From Undaria pinnatifida (lineage: Eukaryota > Sar > Phaeophyceae > Laminariales > Alariaceae): 64,000 nt of DNA. Each line of letters begins with the position of its first letter. Position 1 is the stretch's first letter. The stretch covers positions 5,346,477 through 5,410,476 of the forward strand of contig JABAKD010000021.1 in the NCBI GenBank assembly GCA_012845835.1, written 5' to 3'. The notes beneath the pieces were generated by a model, which was not told the origin of the DNA, searched no databases, and saw nothing but the letters and a program-made list of their open reading frames with translations. The translations under genes were made by a program, and so were the position numbers. This document shows, piece after piece, positions 21,647 through 32,120 of the stretch.

Positions 21647-22070
21647 TGTGAATAACCTGTGAACACAATGGTTGTGTGTAGGCTATGTCTTCTTTGCGAA
21701 GAGATGCAGAGGTGGCACTGAAATGTCTGTCAAGATCACTTGTGATAAGAAAGCAAAGGGATCATTGAGAAAGGGCGTTTAAGGCCAAAGAGGAAAAAAG
21801 AGGAAATATAGAAAAGAGGGGAGATAGAAGGGAAGGTGATCACGGTGGGCTGGATCGCCCCTTAATCGTCACGGAGCAATGCCCGTAGTCCGGTAGGATA
21901 CCGGGACAAGGGGACTACCTTAGCATACATACTCAAATCTACGTTAAAATCTAAGTTCCACCTAAGATTCAACGAAATATTCAAGTGCTTATCATATTCG
22001 TGCGATAAAACTGCTCAAATAGACTGCGTACTCGTTTAGATTGGAATCCACAAGGTTCACACTCTCAACA
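21647..22070 (-). repeat. copia 5' LTR
   Basis: Partner of 17576-18002. On the minus strand it starts TGTTGAGAGTGTGAACC and ends GGTTATTCACA, i.e. TG...CA termini. The gag ORF follows within 70 bases. I could not identify a convincing tRNA primer-binding site after it. Confidence 0.8.
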
Positions 22071-22122
22071 TCCTTTTCCCTCTTATCATCCCATATCATA
22101 GTCCATACTCTATATATATTTT

Positions 22123-22156
22123 ATTTCGTCATATACTTCGAAGTATATGACGAAAT
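22123..22156. repeat. perfect 34-bp palindrome
   Basis: atttcgtcatatacttc followed by its exact inverse complement, no loop. It sits just outside the start of a foldback-family right arm (cactccagctgtgagatcg at 22173). Confidence 0.9.
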
Positions 22157-22169
22157 GTATTATAAAAAA

Positions 22170-22909
22170 TGAAAATACACTCCAGCTGTGAGATCGAAGA
22201 TTTCATCGAAACTCATCTTTGCAAGCTGTGTGTGATACTCCGATCGCGCGCATTACGAGTTGTGTGTCCTCATTAAGGATATAGGTCGGCGACTCTCCTT
22301 ACAACTACAGTGTAGCTATCAGGGTCAACAGGATGATTTTAGTCAGTCTGTGCGCGGAAACTCTAAAACCCGTTTCTGAGGGGGACAAAATCTGACAGCT
22401 GTGAAGGGAAATGTATCCTTTTATCAAGTGAATCTTGTAGGTCGAATAACCGGTGAGGGGGGTCCGGCGGAGTTTTGAAGGACGTGGGGGCCTGGTTTTG
22501 ATGAAAATCCTTTCGAGGGGATAAATCTGACGGTTTTGGCACCAGTATATTATTGGGGGCGGGGGGGGGGGGGTTTGGGGGGGGGGTTTGGGGGGGGGGG
22601 GGGGGGGGGGCGTGTGCTTAATATGTGCCTGGAAACTATACGTTATTTTGAGGGGATAAATGTGACGGTTTTGGAAATAATACATCAGTTTATCATGTAT
22701 ATCCTGGGGTAAGTCGTACAATCAGTGAGTAAAGAGAGGGTGGAGTGTTCGAGGGGGTGGGATTGGGATGGGTTGGGGGGGAGGTGGGGGGGGTGGGGGT
22801 GGGGGGGTGGCGGGGGGGGGGGGGGGGGGGGGGGGAACACAGCGGCATGGGTGGCTCTCGAAAGATAATGATGTGATATCCTGTGCGTGAAGTGCTTATT
22901 AATGTGGCG
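22170..22909 (+). repeat. foldback-family element, forward copy up to the assembly gap
   Basis: Right arm (22173-22290), subterminal block, tandem subunits ending in accggtgag and aatcagtgag, then long G runs (22560-22612, 22770-22835) and the aacacagcggcatgggtggc block, ending at the gap. The order is the same as in the 6.9-8.0 kb copy. Confidence 0.8.
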
Positions 22910-23409
22910 NNNNNNNNNNNNNNNNNNNNNNNNNNNNNNNNNNNNNNNNNNNNNNNNNNNNNNNNNNNNNNNNNNNNNNNNNNNNNNNNNNNNNNNNNNN
23001 NNNNNNNNNNNNNNNNNNNNNNNNNNNNNNNNNNNNNNNNNNNNNNNNNNNNNNNNNNNNNNNNNNNNNNNNNNNNNNNNNNNNNNNNNNNNNNNNNNNN
23101 NNNNNNNNNNNNNNNNNNNNNNNNNNNNNNNNNNNNNNNNNNNNNNNNNNNNNNNNNNNNNNNNNNNNNNNNNNNNNNNNNNNNNNNNNNNNNNNNNNNN
23201 NNNNNNNNNNNNNNNNNNNNNNNNNNNNNNNNNNNNNNNNNNNNNNNNNNNNNNNNNNNNNNNNNNNNNNNNNNNNNNNNNNNNNNNNNNNNNNNNNNNN
23301 NNNNNNNNNNNNNNNNNNNNNNNNNNNNNNNNNNNNNNNNNNNNNNNNNNNNNNNNNNNNNNNNNNNNNNNNNNNNNNNNNNNNNNNNNNNNNNNNNNNN
23401 NNNNNNNNN
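22910..23409. other. assembly gap, 500 N
   Basis: Exactly 500 undetermined bases, so probably a placeholder rather than a measured length. It falls inside the foldback element just after long G runs. Confidence 1.
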
Positions 23410-23490
23410 TCCGTCCACAGACTGACTAACGTCACCCTGTTGACCTGGATAGCTACACTGTAGTTGCAAGTGGAGTCGCCGAAACATCCC
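23410..23490 (-). repeat. foldback-family subterminal block, inverted partner after the gap
   Basis: ccacagactgactaacgtca, ctacactgtagttgcaagtg and gtcgccga are the inverse complement of the block at 22280-22350, so the two sides of the gap form an inverted pair. Confidence 0.75.
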
Positions 23491-23868
23491 CAAACCTCCC
23501 ACAACTATCACATGTCACCCACCCACATGGCGGGATACTCAATAAGAGACCTACCTATACATACCAACGCTTTCCCGTGAAATCCCCCCCCCCCCCCCCC
23601 TCCCTTCCCCCCCCCCCCCCCCCCTCCCTTTTACTTAAACCCTAACCTCACTCCGTATTTCGATTCAACCCACACTGTGTAGCGAAATCAATAATACACA
23701 CATAGCCGAACTATGAAGAGTAACGGTATCATAGGTGCATTATGATTCCGCTACAACCCATTGTTGTCAAGGCTGGTTACTGCATGTCTATCTTCAGGGA
23801 TAAATATTCATTTAACAATACTTGACAAAAGCCGCGAGGGGGAACGTTGAAATTCCCAAACGTCCCTC
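23491..23868. other. no gene; poly-C runs
   Basis: C-rich homopolymers at 23583-23628, then unclassified sequence up to the start of composite repeat A. Confidence 0.5.
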
Positions 23869-24039
23869 GCAACTTCGTTTTAGGCCCCCCGAAGCAGTTT
23901 TCTCGGCGTACAAAAATACGTTTTGCAGATATATACAATAAAACTTCGTCTTAGGCCCCCCGAAGCAGTTGCCTTTTCCCCCCCCCTTTTCCCCCCTTCC
24001 CCCCCCCCCCCCAACCACTGTACACCAATATATGTTCGA

Positions 24040-24420
24040 AACACGATTCTGATACAATACGATAATGAACTCTAGAACATCAAACAAAAAGTACGTGTAG
24101 AAAAAACCACGTGGTTGCAAAACAAACAAGACAAAATAATATGTATTCGAAAACACCACCCTGATACAATACGATAACGAAACCTAGAACATCAACCAAA
24201 ACGTACACGTGTAGCAAAAACTACGTGGTTACAAATAACATGTATTCGAAAATACCGCTCCGAAATAACACGATAACAAAGTCTAGAACATAAACCAAAA
24301 CATATACGTGTAACATCAAAAACGCGGAAAGCACCACTTTGAAACAATACGATAACCAAGTCTAGAATATCAACCAAAACATACGTGAAACAAAAACCAC
24401 GCGGGCATACGACACACTAG
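24040..24420. repeat. minisatellite in composite A, 75-100-bp unit
   Basis: Units of the form cgaaaacaccactctgaaac + aacacgataacgaagtctag + aacatcaaccaaaacatac + acgtgtagcaaaaaccacg occur about four times with substitutions and indels. The same array is at 47825-48065. Confidence 0.75.
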
Positions 24421-25199
24421 AACCATATATACGTCCGCATACGAACACCAGTCAAAAGGTGGAACCCATATACCATGGGTTCCAAATTGAGGTCCCTACG
24501 AGTCTGAAACATCACATAGTCCACATAAAGTCTTCACACAAACCTAAAAATGCGTCACAACTGCTCGTTGCCAAATGACATGTTCATCAAGAACGCAAGA
24601 ACAAACAGAACGAGAGGCAGGGTAATCGAAGCAGCGCAAATCATTATAGCATTCGCCCACCACATCACCTCCTTTGAAATTGGTTTTGGGCATCAGCGAA
24701 CTGGGTCCAACGCATGCCCGTAGTGTCTTAGGTGGAGTGAGGAGCGGTAGTAAAAATCAAGTGCGCTGCTCGATAACCTGTTCCTGACCGTCGGTATACT
24801 GAACAATCTTCGGGCGCGTCTTCTCTGTGTCAGGTGTGTGAGGAATTTCTTTGTCATTTTTCAAGCAAGCGGTTGCGTTGGCATATACTACCTGGCTTGA
24901 TGTAAAGGAAAGGAACAACCACTGAGCGATCATCTACTACATGGTAGGGCATGTTTTCATGAACACCACTAACAAGAGCACCAGACATGGACGCGACATC
25001 TACAGGACTACAACATCTTCGACGACAGTGGGGAGAAAACAGGACGTATATGTGTACACTATATATAGTCTATAATAATGTGGAAAGTAAGTACAGACAG
25101 GGATGTTAACACTGCGGTAAACCACACGACCAACCTATTACGCAGGGTATTTCGTGCCTCCATCCGCTTACATGATTGCCTGACAACCTCTACTATTCC

Positions 25200-26230
25200 A
25201 AACGCAGTGGAATGTGCCTAACGAAGTAAAGTCACCCTCGCGTGCAATAGTGGTGACATCGCATGTCCACGTGAGACAACCTTTACGAAACGCAGTAGTA
25301 GCATATGCCTGACGAAGTCACCCTCGCCTTCAATAGTAGTGACATCGCATATATATATGACGTTGCATGCCCACCTCAACTGCTGTATTTGTAAGATGTA
25401 TCTCTGTCTTAGAATTGGCGACCTCAGAGCCCCACAGCGGCACGGTAAAAATCATGGACGTGAAATCGCACATTTGAGACAATAATAAGTTGAAAAGGAA
25501 GCACAAGCAGACGTGATACACTGCCGAACCATCGCATACCCTCCTGAGACGACCTCTACGAAACACAGTACCATTTACCTCACGAAGGATAAAAACCCTC
25601 GCGATCAATAGTGATGACATCGCATATATATGACATCACATACCCACCTCGCCTGATGTATTTGTAGGACGTATCTCTGACTTAAAATTGACGACCGCAG
25701 AGCCCCACATCGACAAGGTAAAATCATAGGCGTGAAATCGTACATACTCCGGAGTATATTTTAATTTTTATAATATATTTGAGACAAAAATAATTTGGAG
25801 AAGGAAGCACAGGCAGATGTGATAAAATTGCGGTAAACAACCTTACCAACCCATTACGTAGGGTATTTCGTACATACAGTCTGCATGATCGCCTCCCCAC
25901 CTATGCCAAGCGAAGTATTACTAACGAGGTAACGTGATTGAGCGCGTGTATACCAAGTATGACTAATGAGGTAACGCAATTGAGCACATGTATACCAAGC
26001 GTTCCTTTAAAACTGACGATTCGCATCCCACCCTTTAATGCTCAATGACGGAGACAGCACATGGCCACATACATCACCTCGCATGCTGTATTTGGCAATA
26101 CGTATCTCTTGCGTATAATTAGCGATGTCGATAATAATGGTGACTGTATGATGATGGTGACAAACAGTGCATGACCACATCACCTCGCCTGTTGCATTTG
26201 ACAATACGCGTCTCTTTCTTATAATTAGCG
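25200..26230. repeat. degenerate tandem units in composite A
   Basis: A block containing tagtggtgacatcgcat, a tatttgtaagatgtatctct motif, and gacctcagagccccac recurs about every 270-300 bases (near 25250, 25345, 25610, 25660 and, weaker, 26090 and 26190). Confidence 0.6.
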
Positions 26231-26833
26231 ATGTCAGAAAAAAATGGTACCTACAAATATTCTATAAAATATTCTAGCTTTCGATCGATGTATCATACAA
26301 CAACAAATTATGAAGATTTAACACGTTATTTACTACACTTAAACACTGGGTTGCATGCTGCATCTAACATCAAACCTTCTAGAATAGTAAACATTACAAG
26401 CCAGATGATATAAAGGGATGTCTTATTGCTTCAATCGTCAGGTTTGTCCCCTTTGAGAATTTATAGTTTCCGCGCACATATTGAAATGTCCCGCCCCCCG
26501 CCCCCCCCCCCCCCCCCCCTCCCCTCCCCGTCCACTGACCTCCTTTTTCATAACAAACCCCAACCCTTTCCCCCCCCGCCCCTCCGTCCCCCGATCCCCC
26601 CCCCCCCTTCCGCCTAGTCTGTCCAAACGCCCCACTCACAATCAAAATCGGCCTGAGTAATAAAACACCTATACGCAGTTGATATCACGTCATTATCTTT
26701 CTGACCATCCATGACGAAGGTTTCAATTATCCCCCCAACCCCCCTCCCCCCCCCCCCCCCCCCCTCCAACGCCCCCTCTTTCCGACCACCTACACGATCC
26801 CTAGCACCACGCGTATAACAAGCTGCTACATAT

Positions 26834-27405
26834 CTTTGATCTCACAGCCGGAGTGTATTTGAACATTATTTGTGACCTAAACCTCCTACAAATCCCCCCC
26901 CCCCCCTCTTGCTCTCCCTTACTCAAACGCCCCACCAAATATCAAAATCCGCCACATTAATAAACACTTCACGCACAGGATAGCACCTCATATCTTTCGA
27001 GAGCCATCCATGCCGCTGTGTTCCCCCCCCCCCCCCCCCCCCTCCAACGCCCCCTCTTTCCCGACCACCTGCACGATCGCCTAGACCTAGCACCACGCGT
27101 ATAACAAGCTGCTACATATCTTTGATCTCACAGCCGAAGTGTATTTGAATATTATTTGTGACCTAAACCTCCTAAAAAATCTCCCCCCCCCCCCCTCTTG
27201 CTCTCCCTTACTCAAACGCCCCACCAAATATCGAAATCCGCCACATTAATAAGCACTTCACGCACAGGATATCACATCATTATCTTTCGAGAGCCATCCA
27301 TGCCGCTGTGTTTCCCCCCCCCCCCCCCCGCCCCCCCCCCGCCTCGAACGCCCCCTTCTTCCCCATCACCCGCACCTTCGCCTAGACCTAGCACCACACG
27401 TATAA
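26834..27405. repeat. 286-bp tandem duplication in the foldback part of composite A
   Basis: ctttgatctcacagcc starts at 26834 and again at 27120. Between are cctaaacctcct, a poly-C run, tcaaacgccccaccaaatat, a second poly-C run and caccacgcgtataacaagct. The second copy is slightly longer and merges into further C-rich sequence. Confidence 0.8.
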
Positions 27406-27889
27406 CAAACCCCTCACCTAAAGCCCTTCCCCCCCCCCGCCCCCGCCCCCCCGCCCCCCCCCCCGCCCCCACCCCCCATCCTCCTCCCCCCAACCCATCC
27501 CAACCCCACCCCCTCGAACACTCCACCCTCTCTTTGCTTACTGATTGTACGACTTACCCCAGGATATACATGATAAACTGATGTACTATTTCCAAAAATG
27601 TCACATTTATCCCCTCTAAATAATGTATAGTTTCCAGGCACATATCGAGCTGCCCCCCCGCCCCCAATAATATACTGGTGCCAAAACCGTCAGATTTATC
27701 CCGTCGAAAAGATTTATAGGTTACATGCACAAATTGCCCTTTCCCCCCCCCCCCCCCCCCCCCCCCCCCGCCCCCCTCCAAACCCGCTCGCTTTTGATCA
27801 AAACATCAAAACCAGGCCCCCCCTTTCCCTTCACAGCTGTCAGATTTTGTCCCCCTCAGAAACGTGTTTTATAGTTTCCGCGCACAGAC

Positions 27890-28075
27890 TGACTAAAATC
27901 ATCTTGTTGACCCTGATAGCTACACTGTAGCTGTAAGGGGAGTCGCCGACCTATATCCTTAATGAGGACACACAACTCGTAATACGCGCGATCGGAGTGT
28001 AACACACAGCTTGCAAAGATGAGTTTCGACGAAATCTTCGATCTCACAGCTGGAGTGTATTTTCATTTATATAAT
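27890..28075 (-). repeat. foldback-family terminal arm closing composite A
   Basis: cagactgactaaaatcatct, ctacactgtagctgtaag, tccttaatgaggacacacaa, then gatgagtttcgacgaaatct and ctcacagctggagtgtattt. Composite B ends with the same arm at 51170. Confidence 0.85.
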
Positions 28076-28079
28076 ATGT

Positions 28080-28520
28080 CCAGATATCTGCTTCGGTTCA
28101 AATTAGGTTGGTGTCCCATGCTGTAATTTAAATCGAACAGTCATTCCCGCGTTTGGATGCCCAGAAATCTGCTTCGATTGGCATAAGGTTGACGTTGCAC
28201 ACTGTCTCGTATTTTCTTACATTAATTGTTGGGGTTTTTTCTTCCTTAGGGCGTCTTAGACGTATGAGGGTTGTGTACTTTTAATTTTTCGGTGGTCGGG
28301 GGCTTCCCTTCCTTTGGGTGTCCAAAATGTGAGTGTACTGAGTATAGCTGTTACATCGGACAGTCGTTTTCGCGCTTGCTTTCCTTCATAAGAGTTTGTC
28401 CAGAATTCTGCTTCGGTTGGAATGAGGTTGATGCTACATTGAGTGTACGCTCTTCAATCGAACGGCAATTCCCGCTTCTTAATCAGCAGTGTGATTTCTG
28501 TTTCTGTTGGCTTGGCGTTG
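28080..28520. repeat. degenerate tandem repeat (ctgcttcggtt units)
   Basis: The motif ccagaaatctgcttcggttg + gaattaggttgatgt recurs near 28081, 28169 and 28390, each followed by a variable part with tcgaacagtcattcccgc-like words. Confidence 0.65.
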
Positions 28521-29090
28521 GTTTATCATGATTATGATTACCTTTGTTTTATTCACGGTGATTTTTCTTTTGTTGAGGCAGTTATACACTCTGTGTACTT
28601 TATGCTCGTGGAACGAATGATCGTCGTCGTTGGAGTTATTCACGGTTCTGGGGCAAGGGTGCCTCAAAACTCATACGTCCAGGGATGGTATTGAATATAG
28701 AACGACGTCAATCAGCCGGGCCCTGGGTCACCAGGCGTCGCCTCAGCTCAATATTCAACGCTCCGACTACTACTCTTTCCCGCCGGAGATTTCTTCACGA
28801 GCCCTTAGCATCGAGACATGTCGTTTACTGTCATTTGCGGGCACCAGCTTCGTCGGGGGGGCCCGTTGGACCACCGACGGAGCCCTCTTTTACTATATGA
28901 TATTTCGCTTTCGCGTTGCCCTTTCTGTCTGCATTTTGGATGTGGTGGGTGCAATCCTCCGGGGGCGGTGTTTGTTGTCTTTACATTAAACCGTTCATTC
29001 TACCCAACGACTCAGAATCAGTAGACTACACCCAGAGCCCCGCGGTGATTCTTCATCGTAGAGAGATACAATGATGATGTGGTCATGGAC
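28521..29090. other. unclassified; overlapping 70-119 codon frames
   Basis: Plus-strand frames at 28630-28989 and 28685-28900 have no motif I recognise and overlap in different phases. There is no support for a gene. Confidence 0.3.
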
Positions 29091-29139
29091 CGACTGTGAA
29101 GCATAGTAAACCAAACATTCGAAGTTCATCGAGGTGCAT

Positions 29140-29480
29140 CAAGTGGAGTGCTAGTGTACCGGGTACGAGAACACAACAAAACAAGCGAGATCATAACATA
29201 AGACAAGAAAGAAAGGCGGAAAATAAAAGAAAAACGAAAGAAAAGAAAGCAGACCCCAAAGCAAAACAAACGACATTTTTTCTGAAGAATGTGATGCAAG
29301 GAGATCGGAAAGTAAAGGGGAGACTGCAAGAGGAACAGCATACGTGCTGATGAGGAACAGGTACCTGTTGCACGGACAAATCAACACGAAGGAGACTACT
29401 GCTGTTGCACGGAGAAAGCAACACGAAGAAGACAACTGCTGTTTGACGAACAACAACAGCACGAAGGAGAGGAAAAGATA
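29140..29480. repeat. dispersed A-rich repeat, copy 1
   Basis: accgggtacgagaacacaac, a purine-rich stretch, aagaggaacagcat and gaggaacaggtacctgttgc match 63568-63790 in the same orientation and order. The part after 29380 contains a short tandem block, gatagcggcataaggcccgt, repeated at 29478 and 29505. Confidence 0.55.
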
Positions 29481-29689
29481 GCGGCATAAGGCCCGTGGGC
29501 AAGAAGATAGCGGCATAAGGCCCGTGGGCAATGAAACAGGGGAGTAAAAGACCAAAGAAATGGAAAAGACGACAGCAAGTTATTACTGTCGCTCTCGCGC
29601 TCCTCGCAGTGAACTCAAGGGAAAAAAAGAAAGCAGAAGCTACCACTCGCTGTAAAGGGTTCAGGGCTAATGTGACACACGCTCCACAT

Positions 29690-30600
29690 CATTAGTGGAA
29701 GTGGTACCTCACCATACGATCCGCCATTTCGTTTGTGCATTAATCTACAGCTGTATCAGTACCGCTGCTCACTCCGCCCCCCACCCCCGGTTTTCCTTGG
29801 TTGCTGCTCTTGGTGTCCTCTGCTGTAAGGCGTTGCCAGCTCTTCTCCACCAACCCTTGAAGAATCGCCGCCAGATCAGCACTAACTTCCACCTGCTCAG
29901 TATCACGGTGTTCTCCTCTAGCAGCAGGCTGCTCTCTAGGAGTACGGTCGATGTTGATGCTTGGTTTACGGTCAACGTATGTACGCGTCGTCATTGTTGT
30001 TGGTCGTAATCATTCCTGCTCGCCATGGTGCTTGTGGATGTCGATTTGATTGTCCCAGAAGAAGCAGATTCAAACGAACATGGCTTGTGGAAGCAGTCGC
30101 TATCGAGGCTGAGGCTATGCCCTCCGTCATAACCTGCCAATATGTGTTACGCGTTCTCACCGGCACGCTGGTTCGACGGTCGCATTTGATTGCGACTATT
30201 TCGTCAATGTACTGAAATCCCGCCCAATGAAGGAAAGGGCAGCACAATGTGCAATACCCTCATTGATGCTTGAATACCGTTTACGATTTTTTCCCGCCAA
30301 TCTGGCTGTTGGCGCTCCACGTTCTCCCCCAGTCTTCGCCCGTTTTGTGGCCTCCGAGCTCGTACCCACTCCTCTTGTCCTCTTATTGGGACGTGTTGCT
30401 CTCGCGCAATCTCCCGCAGAAGACGGCAACTCGTTGCAGTAATACCGTCACAATTATTAAGGCGTCCCCGTACGTGTAAAAAAACTAGAAGCTCGCAATT
30501 CGTTGCGGACCTTCGACAATACGATCGAGCTATTATTGTGCATTTGCGCAGAATTGGGCCGCCCACATTCCAACACCTACACTACTGAACTCTGCAGGGG
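29690..30600 (-). other. possible decayed ORF, unrecognised
   Basis: Minus-strand frames here include a Lys/Arg-rich stretch (TRPNKRTRGVGTSSEATKR, about 30400-30330) and a helical, acidic C-terminal-looking stretch (EQVEVSADLAAILQGLVEKS, about 29910-29850). They are in different frames and could be pieces of one broken retroelement gag or host ORF. No motif identifies it. Confidence 0.3.
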
Positions 30601-30829
30601 CCCGACGCCAGCATCTCGCTTCAACACTCGGCTCGGTAGGAGGACTCGATACGATGGACGAGGCAAAACCACATAGTGAACTACATGCCTCGTCGTCGGC
30701 GAAGTTGCTAATATAGCGGCCACATATTGCGGTTCCCGAAAAAGCATGCACGTCAACGTGTCAATCCTCAACTCGTGGGTGTGCCAGAGGATGGTCCCCA
30801 GAAGCCTTAGCCCAGGCTCACACGCAGTC

Positions 30830-30895
30830 GGTCGGAGTATCACGCACCCAGCTTGCAATTATGAGTTTTGACGAAATCATCGATATCACAGATGA
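30830..30895. repeat. degenerate foldback-family arm
   Basis: cggagtatcacgcacccagc, tgcaattatgagttttgacg and cgatatcacag are a diverged copy of the arm sequence, without a partner. Confidence 0.65.
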
Positions 30896-31084
30896 AGTAG
30901 TGGAGGTTTACTCGTTTTACGTTCCGTAATCTCTTGGAAATATAGTGTCCCTGTATTATATACTCCGTATAAAAGAAACACACGCGAAATCACTTGATAA
31001 ATGTGTCCACTTTTTTCCAAGTTGTTAGTGGGCATCACTCAAACTATGAGAAAATATGCTTTCAAGAGATAGGTGTTGACGTCG

Positions 31085-31215
31085 CGTGCTGTCTAGGGGT
31101 CGTTCTACGGCGACTTCCCCAACTTCTGTTTAGCGAAATCGCCGGTCTTGAAACCAGGCTAGCTCCCCGCCGTATCACCTGATATACGGTTCGCCTTGCC
31201 ACCCCGACGTCTTCG
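31085..31215 (-). pseudogene. possible transposase helix-turn-helix fragment, second copy
   Basis: The minus strand reads NEDVGVARRTVYQVIRRGASL, similar to the 6622-6740 copy and to Tc1-type HTH segments. DNA similarity between the copies covers about 120 bases (tctacgg...ccccaactt...cgtatcacctgatatacggt) and includes a shared stop. No DDE part is present downstream, where the sequence passes to a foldback arm within 200 bases. Confidence 0.3.
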
Positions 31216-31885
31216 TTTCATACAACATGATAATATCCAAGTGACAGAAACTATACGCACAGGCTGTGTGGTACACGTTAAAGAACTCAAATATTTTACC
31301 GTCCAATGTCCGCGCCGTTTTATCCACTCCACTTTCGTACACGCGGAGGAACGGGCTCCCGTCCAGAAGGAGGGCGTCCTCGGGTAAACGCAGCAAAGAG
31401 GTTGTATGCGCACATTCCATGCATAGCCGTATTCTTCAGACAATTGGCCCCCGCATCCCTGTGGTGCCGTGGCGGTGCACATCAAGGTTTTACCAACAAG
31501 ACCAACATCGTGTGCACCGATCGCCAAGCACCGTGAGGTGTTCTGGAAGTCGCGTCAAGGACGAGCTGCATCCTACCCAAAATCTCTTGAAAGGCGGACG
31601 GTCGCATCTGGTGCCTACTTTATCACATATTGGGATGACCGCTTCGAAATATTTGTTCAATTTTCCGTTGTGACCACTTTAAGAGACAGAACAATCCGGA
31701 GGCGGCGAGCTCCTTCGTAGGTTCCTTACTATCTGCCCACCACGTGGTAATAGCCAGGTTGGGGGAGTTTAGGTTCTCCACTTTACACAATATGATCACC
31801 CCGACCAACATCTCGGTTACCGCCAGAAGATGAAATCCGCATTGCATTCTACGGCAGGGGGGTTATGTTTTTTTCGGGCATTTTT
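31216..31885. other. no recognisable gene
   Basis: Frames up to 135 codons on both strands overlap and none shows a motif. Confidence 0.35.
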
Positions 31886-31889
31886 CGGC

Positions 31890-32120
31890 AGTACAGTGGC
31901 TCGGAGTCACTCGCGCGGGTAACCCCGCTGTTCCATGTGGCCTTTAAAGTATTTTTGACGCTTTTAACTGACGATGTCGGTCCGCAGCAATTAAATTGTA
32001 TTATGCGCTGTACCAAAACACTAGCCTAGGGTATTTTTTCCCGTGAGGTGCGAAGTCACTCACCTGCGAGTGCCCCAAGCCCGGCAGGGAAAACGGGAGT
32101 ACCTCTCCTGCCGTAGCCTC
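31890..32120. repeat. dispersed repeat shared with 59.9-60.1 kb
   Basis: gcagtacagtggctcggagtcactcgcg, a T-rich middle, gtgaggtgcgaagtcactca and a ccggcaggg end are matched in order at 59930-60120 (gactcggagtcactcgcacg, gagatgccgagtcacgccca, accggcagg). Confidence 0.55.

Larger units (their letters stand above)
17576..22070 (-). mobile_element. decayed Ty1/copia LTR retrotransposon, RT apparently deleted
   Basis: Two direct LTRs enclose, in copia order on the minus strand, a gag N-terminus (21584-21267), further gag relic, a degenerate zinc knuckle (20373-20417), a protease-like segment, a GAG-pre-integrase motif and the start of integrase. Nothing resembling RT or RNase H lies between the integrase relic and the 3' LTR (18003-18700), so about 2 kb expected for the family is missing. 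All domains contain stops or frameshifts. Flanking bases (ccact and tcctt) do not form an obvious target-site duplication. Confidence 0.85.
23869..28075 (-). repeat. composite repeat A (long dispersed repeat)
   Basis: Starts at aacttcgttttaggcccccc and runs through a minisatellite, a block ending near gaccgtcggtatactgaa (24800), tandem GTGACATCGCA-type units (25200-26230) and an inverted foldback element with poly-C runs (26420-28075). The same order appears at 47728-51180 at roughly 80-85% identity by eye. No intact ORF is present; one shared frame (DFTSMIF, WGSEVANSKTEIH) is similar in both copies at 25490-25380 and 49340-49250 but short. Confidence 0.75.

Noticed and set aside
17571-22075. 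5-base target-site duplication of the copia element
   Set aside because: The flanks (ccact and tcctt) do not match, and the LTR edges are diverged.
22305-23511. Long proline- or glycine-rich open frames, including those spanning the N gap
   Set aside because: They are translations of poly-C/poly-G runs and of undetermined bases.
26394-27781. Pro-rich and Gly-rich proteins on both strands
   Set aside because: The frames follow the homopolymer tracts of the foldback element and overlap on both strands.
29151-29646. Minus-strand hydrophobic 134-151 codon frames
   Set aside because: They are antisense of purine-rich dispersed repeat sequence, Phe/Leu/Ser-rich by composition.
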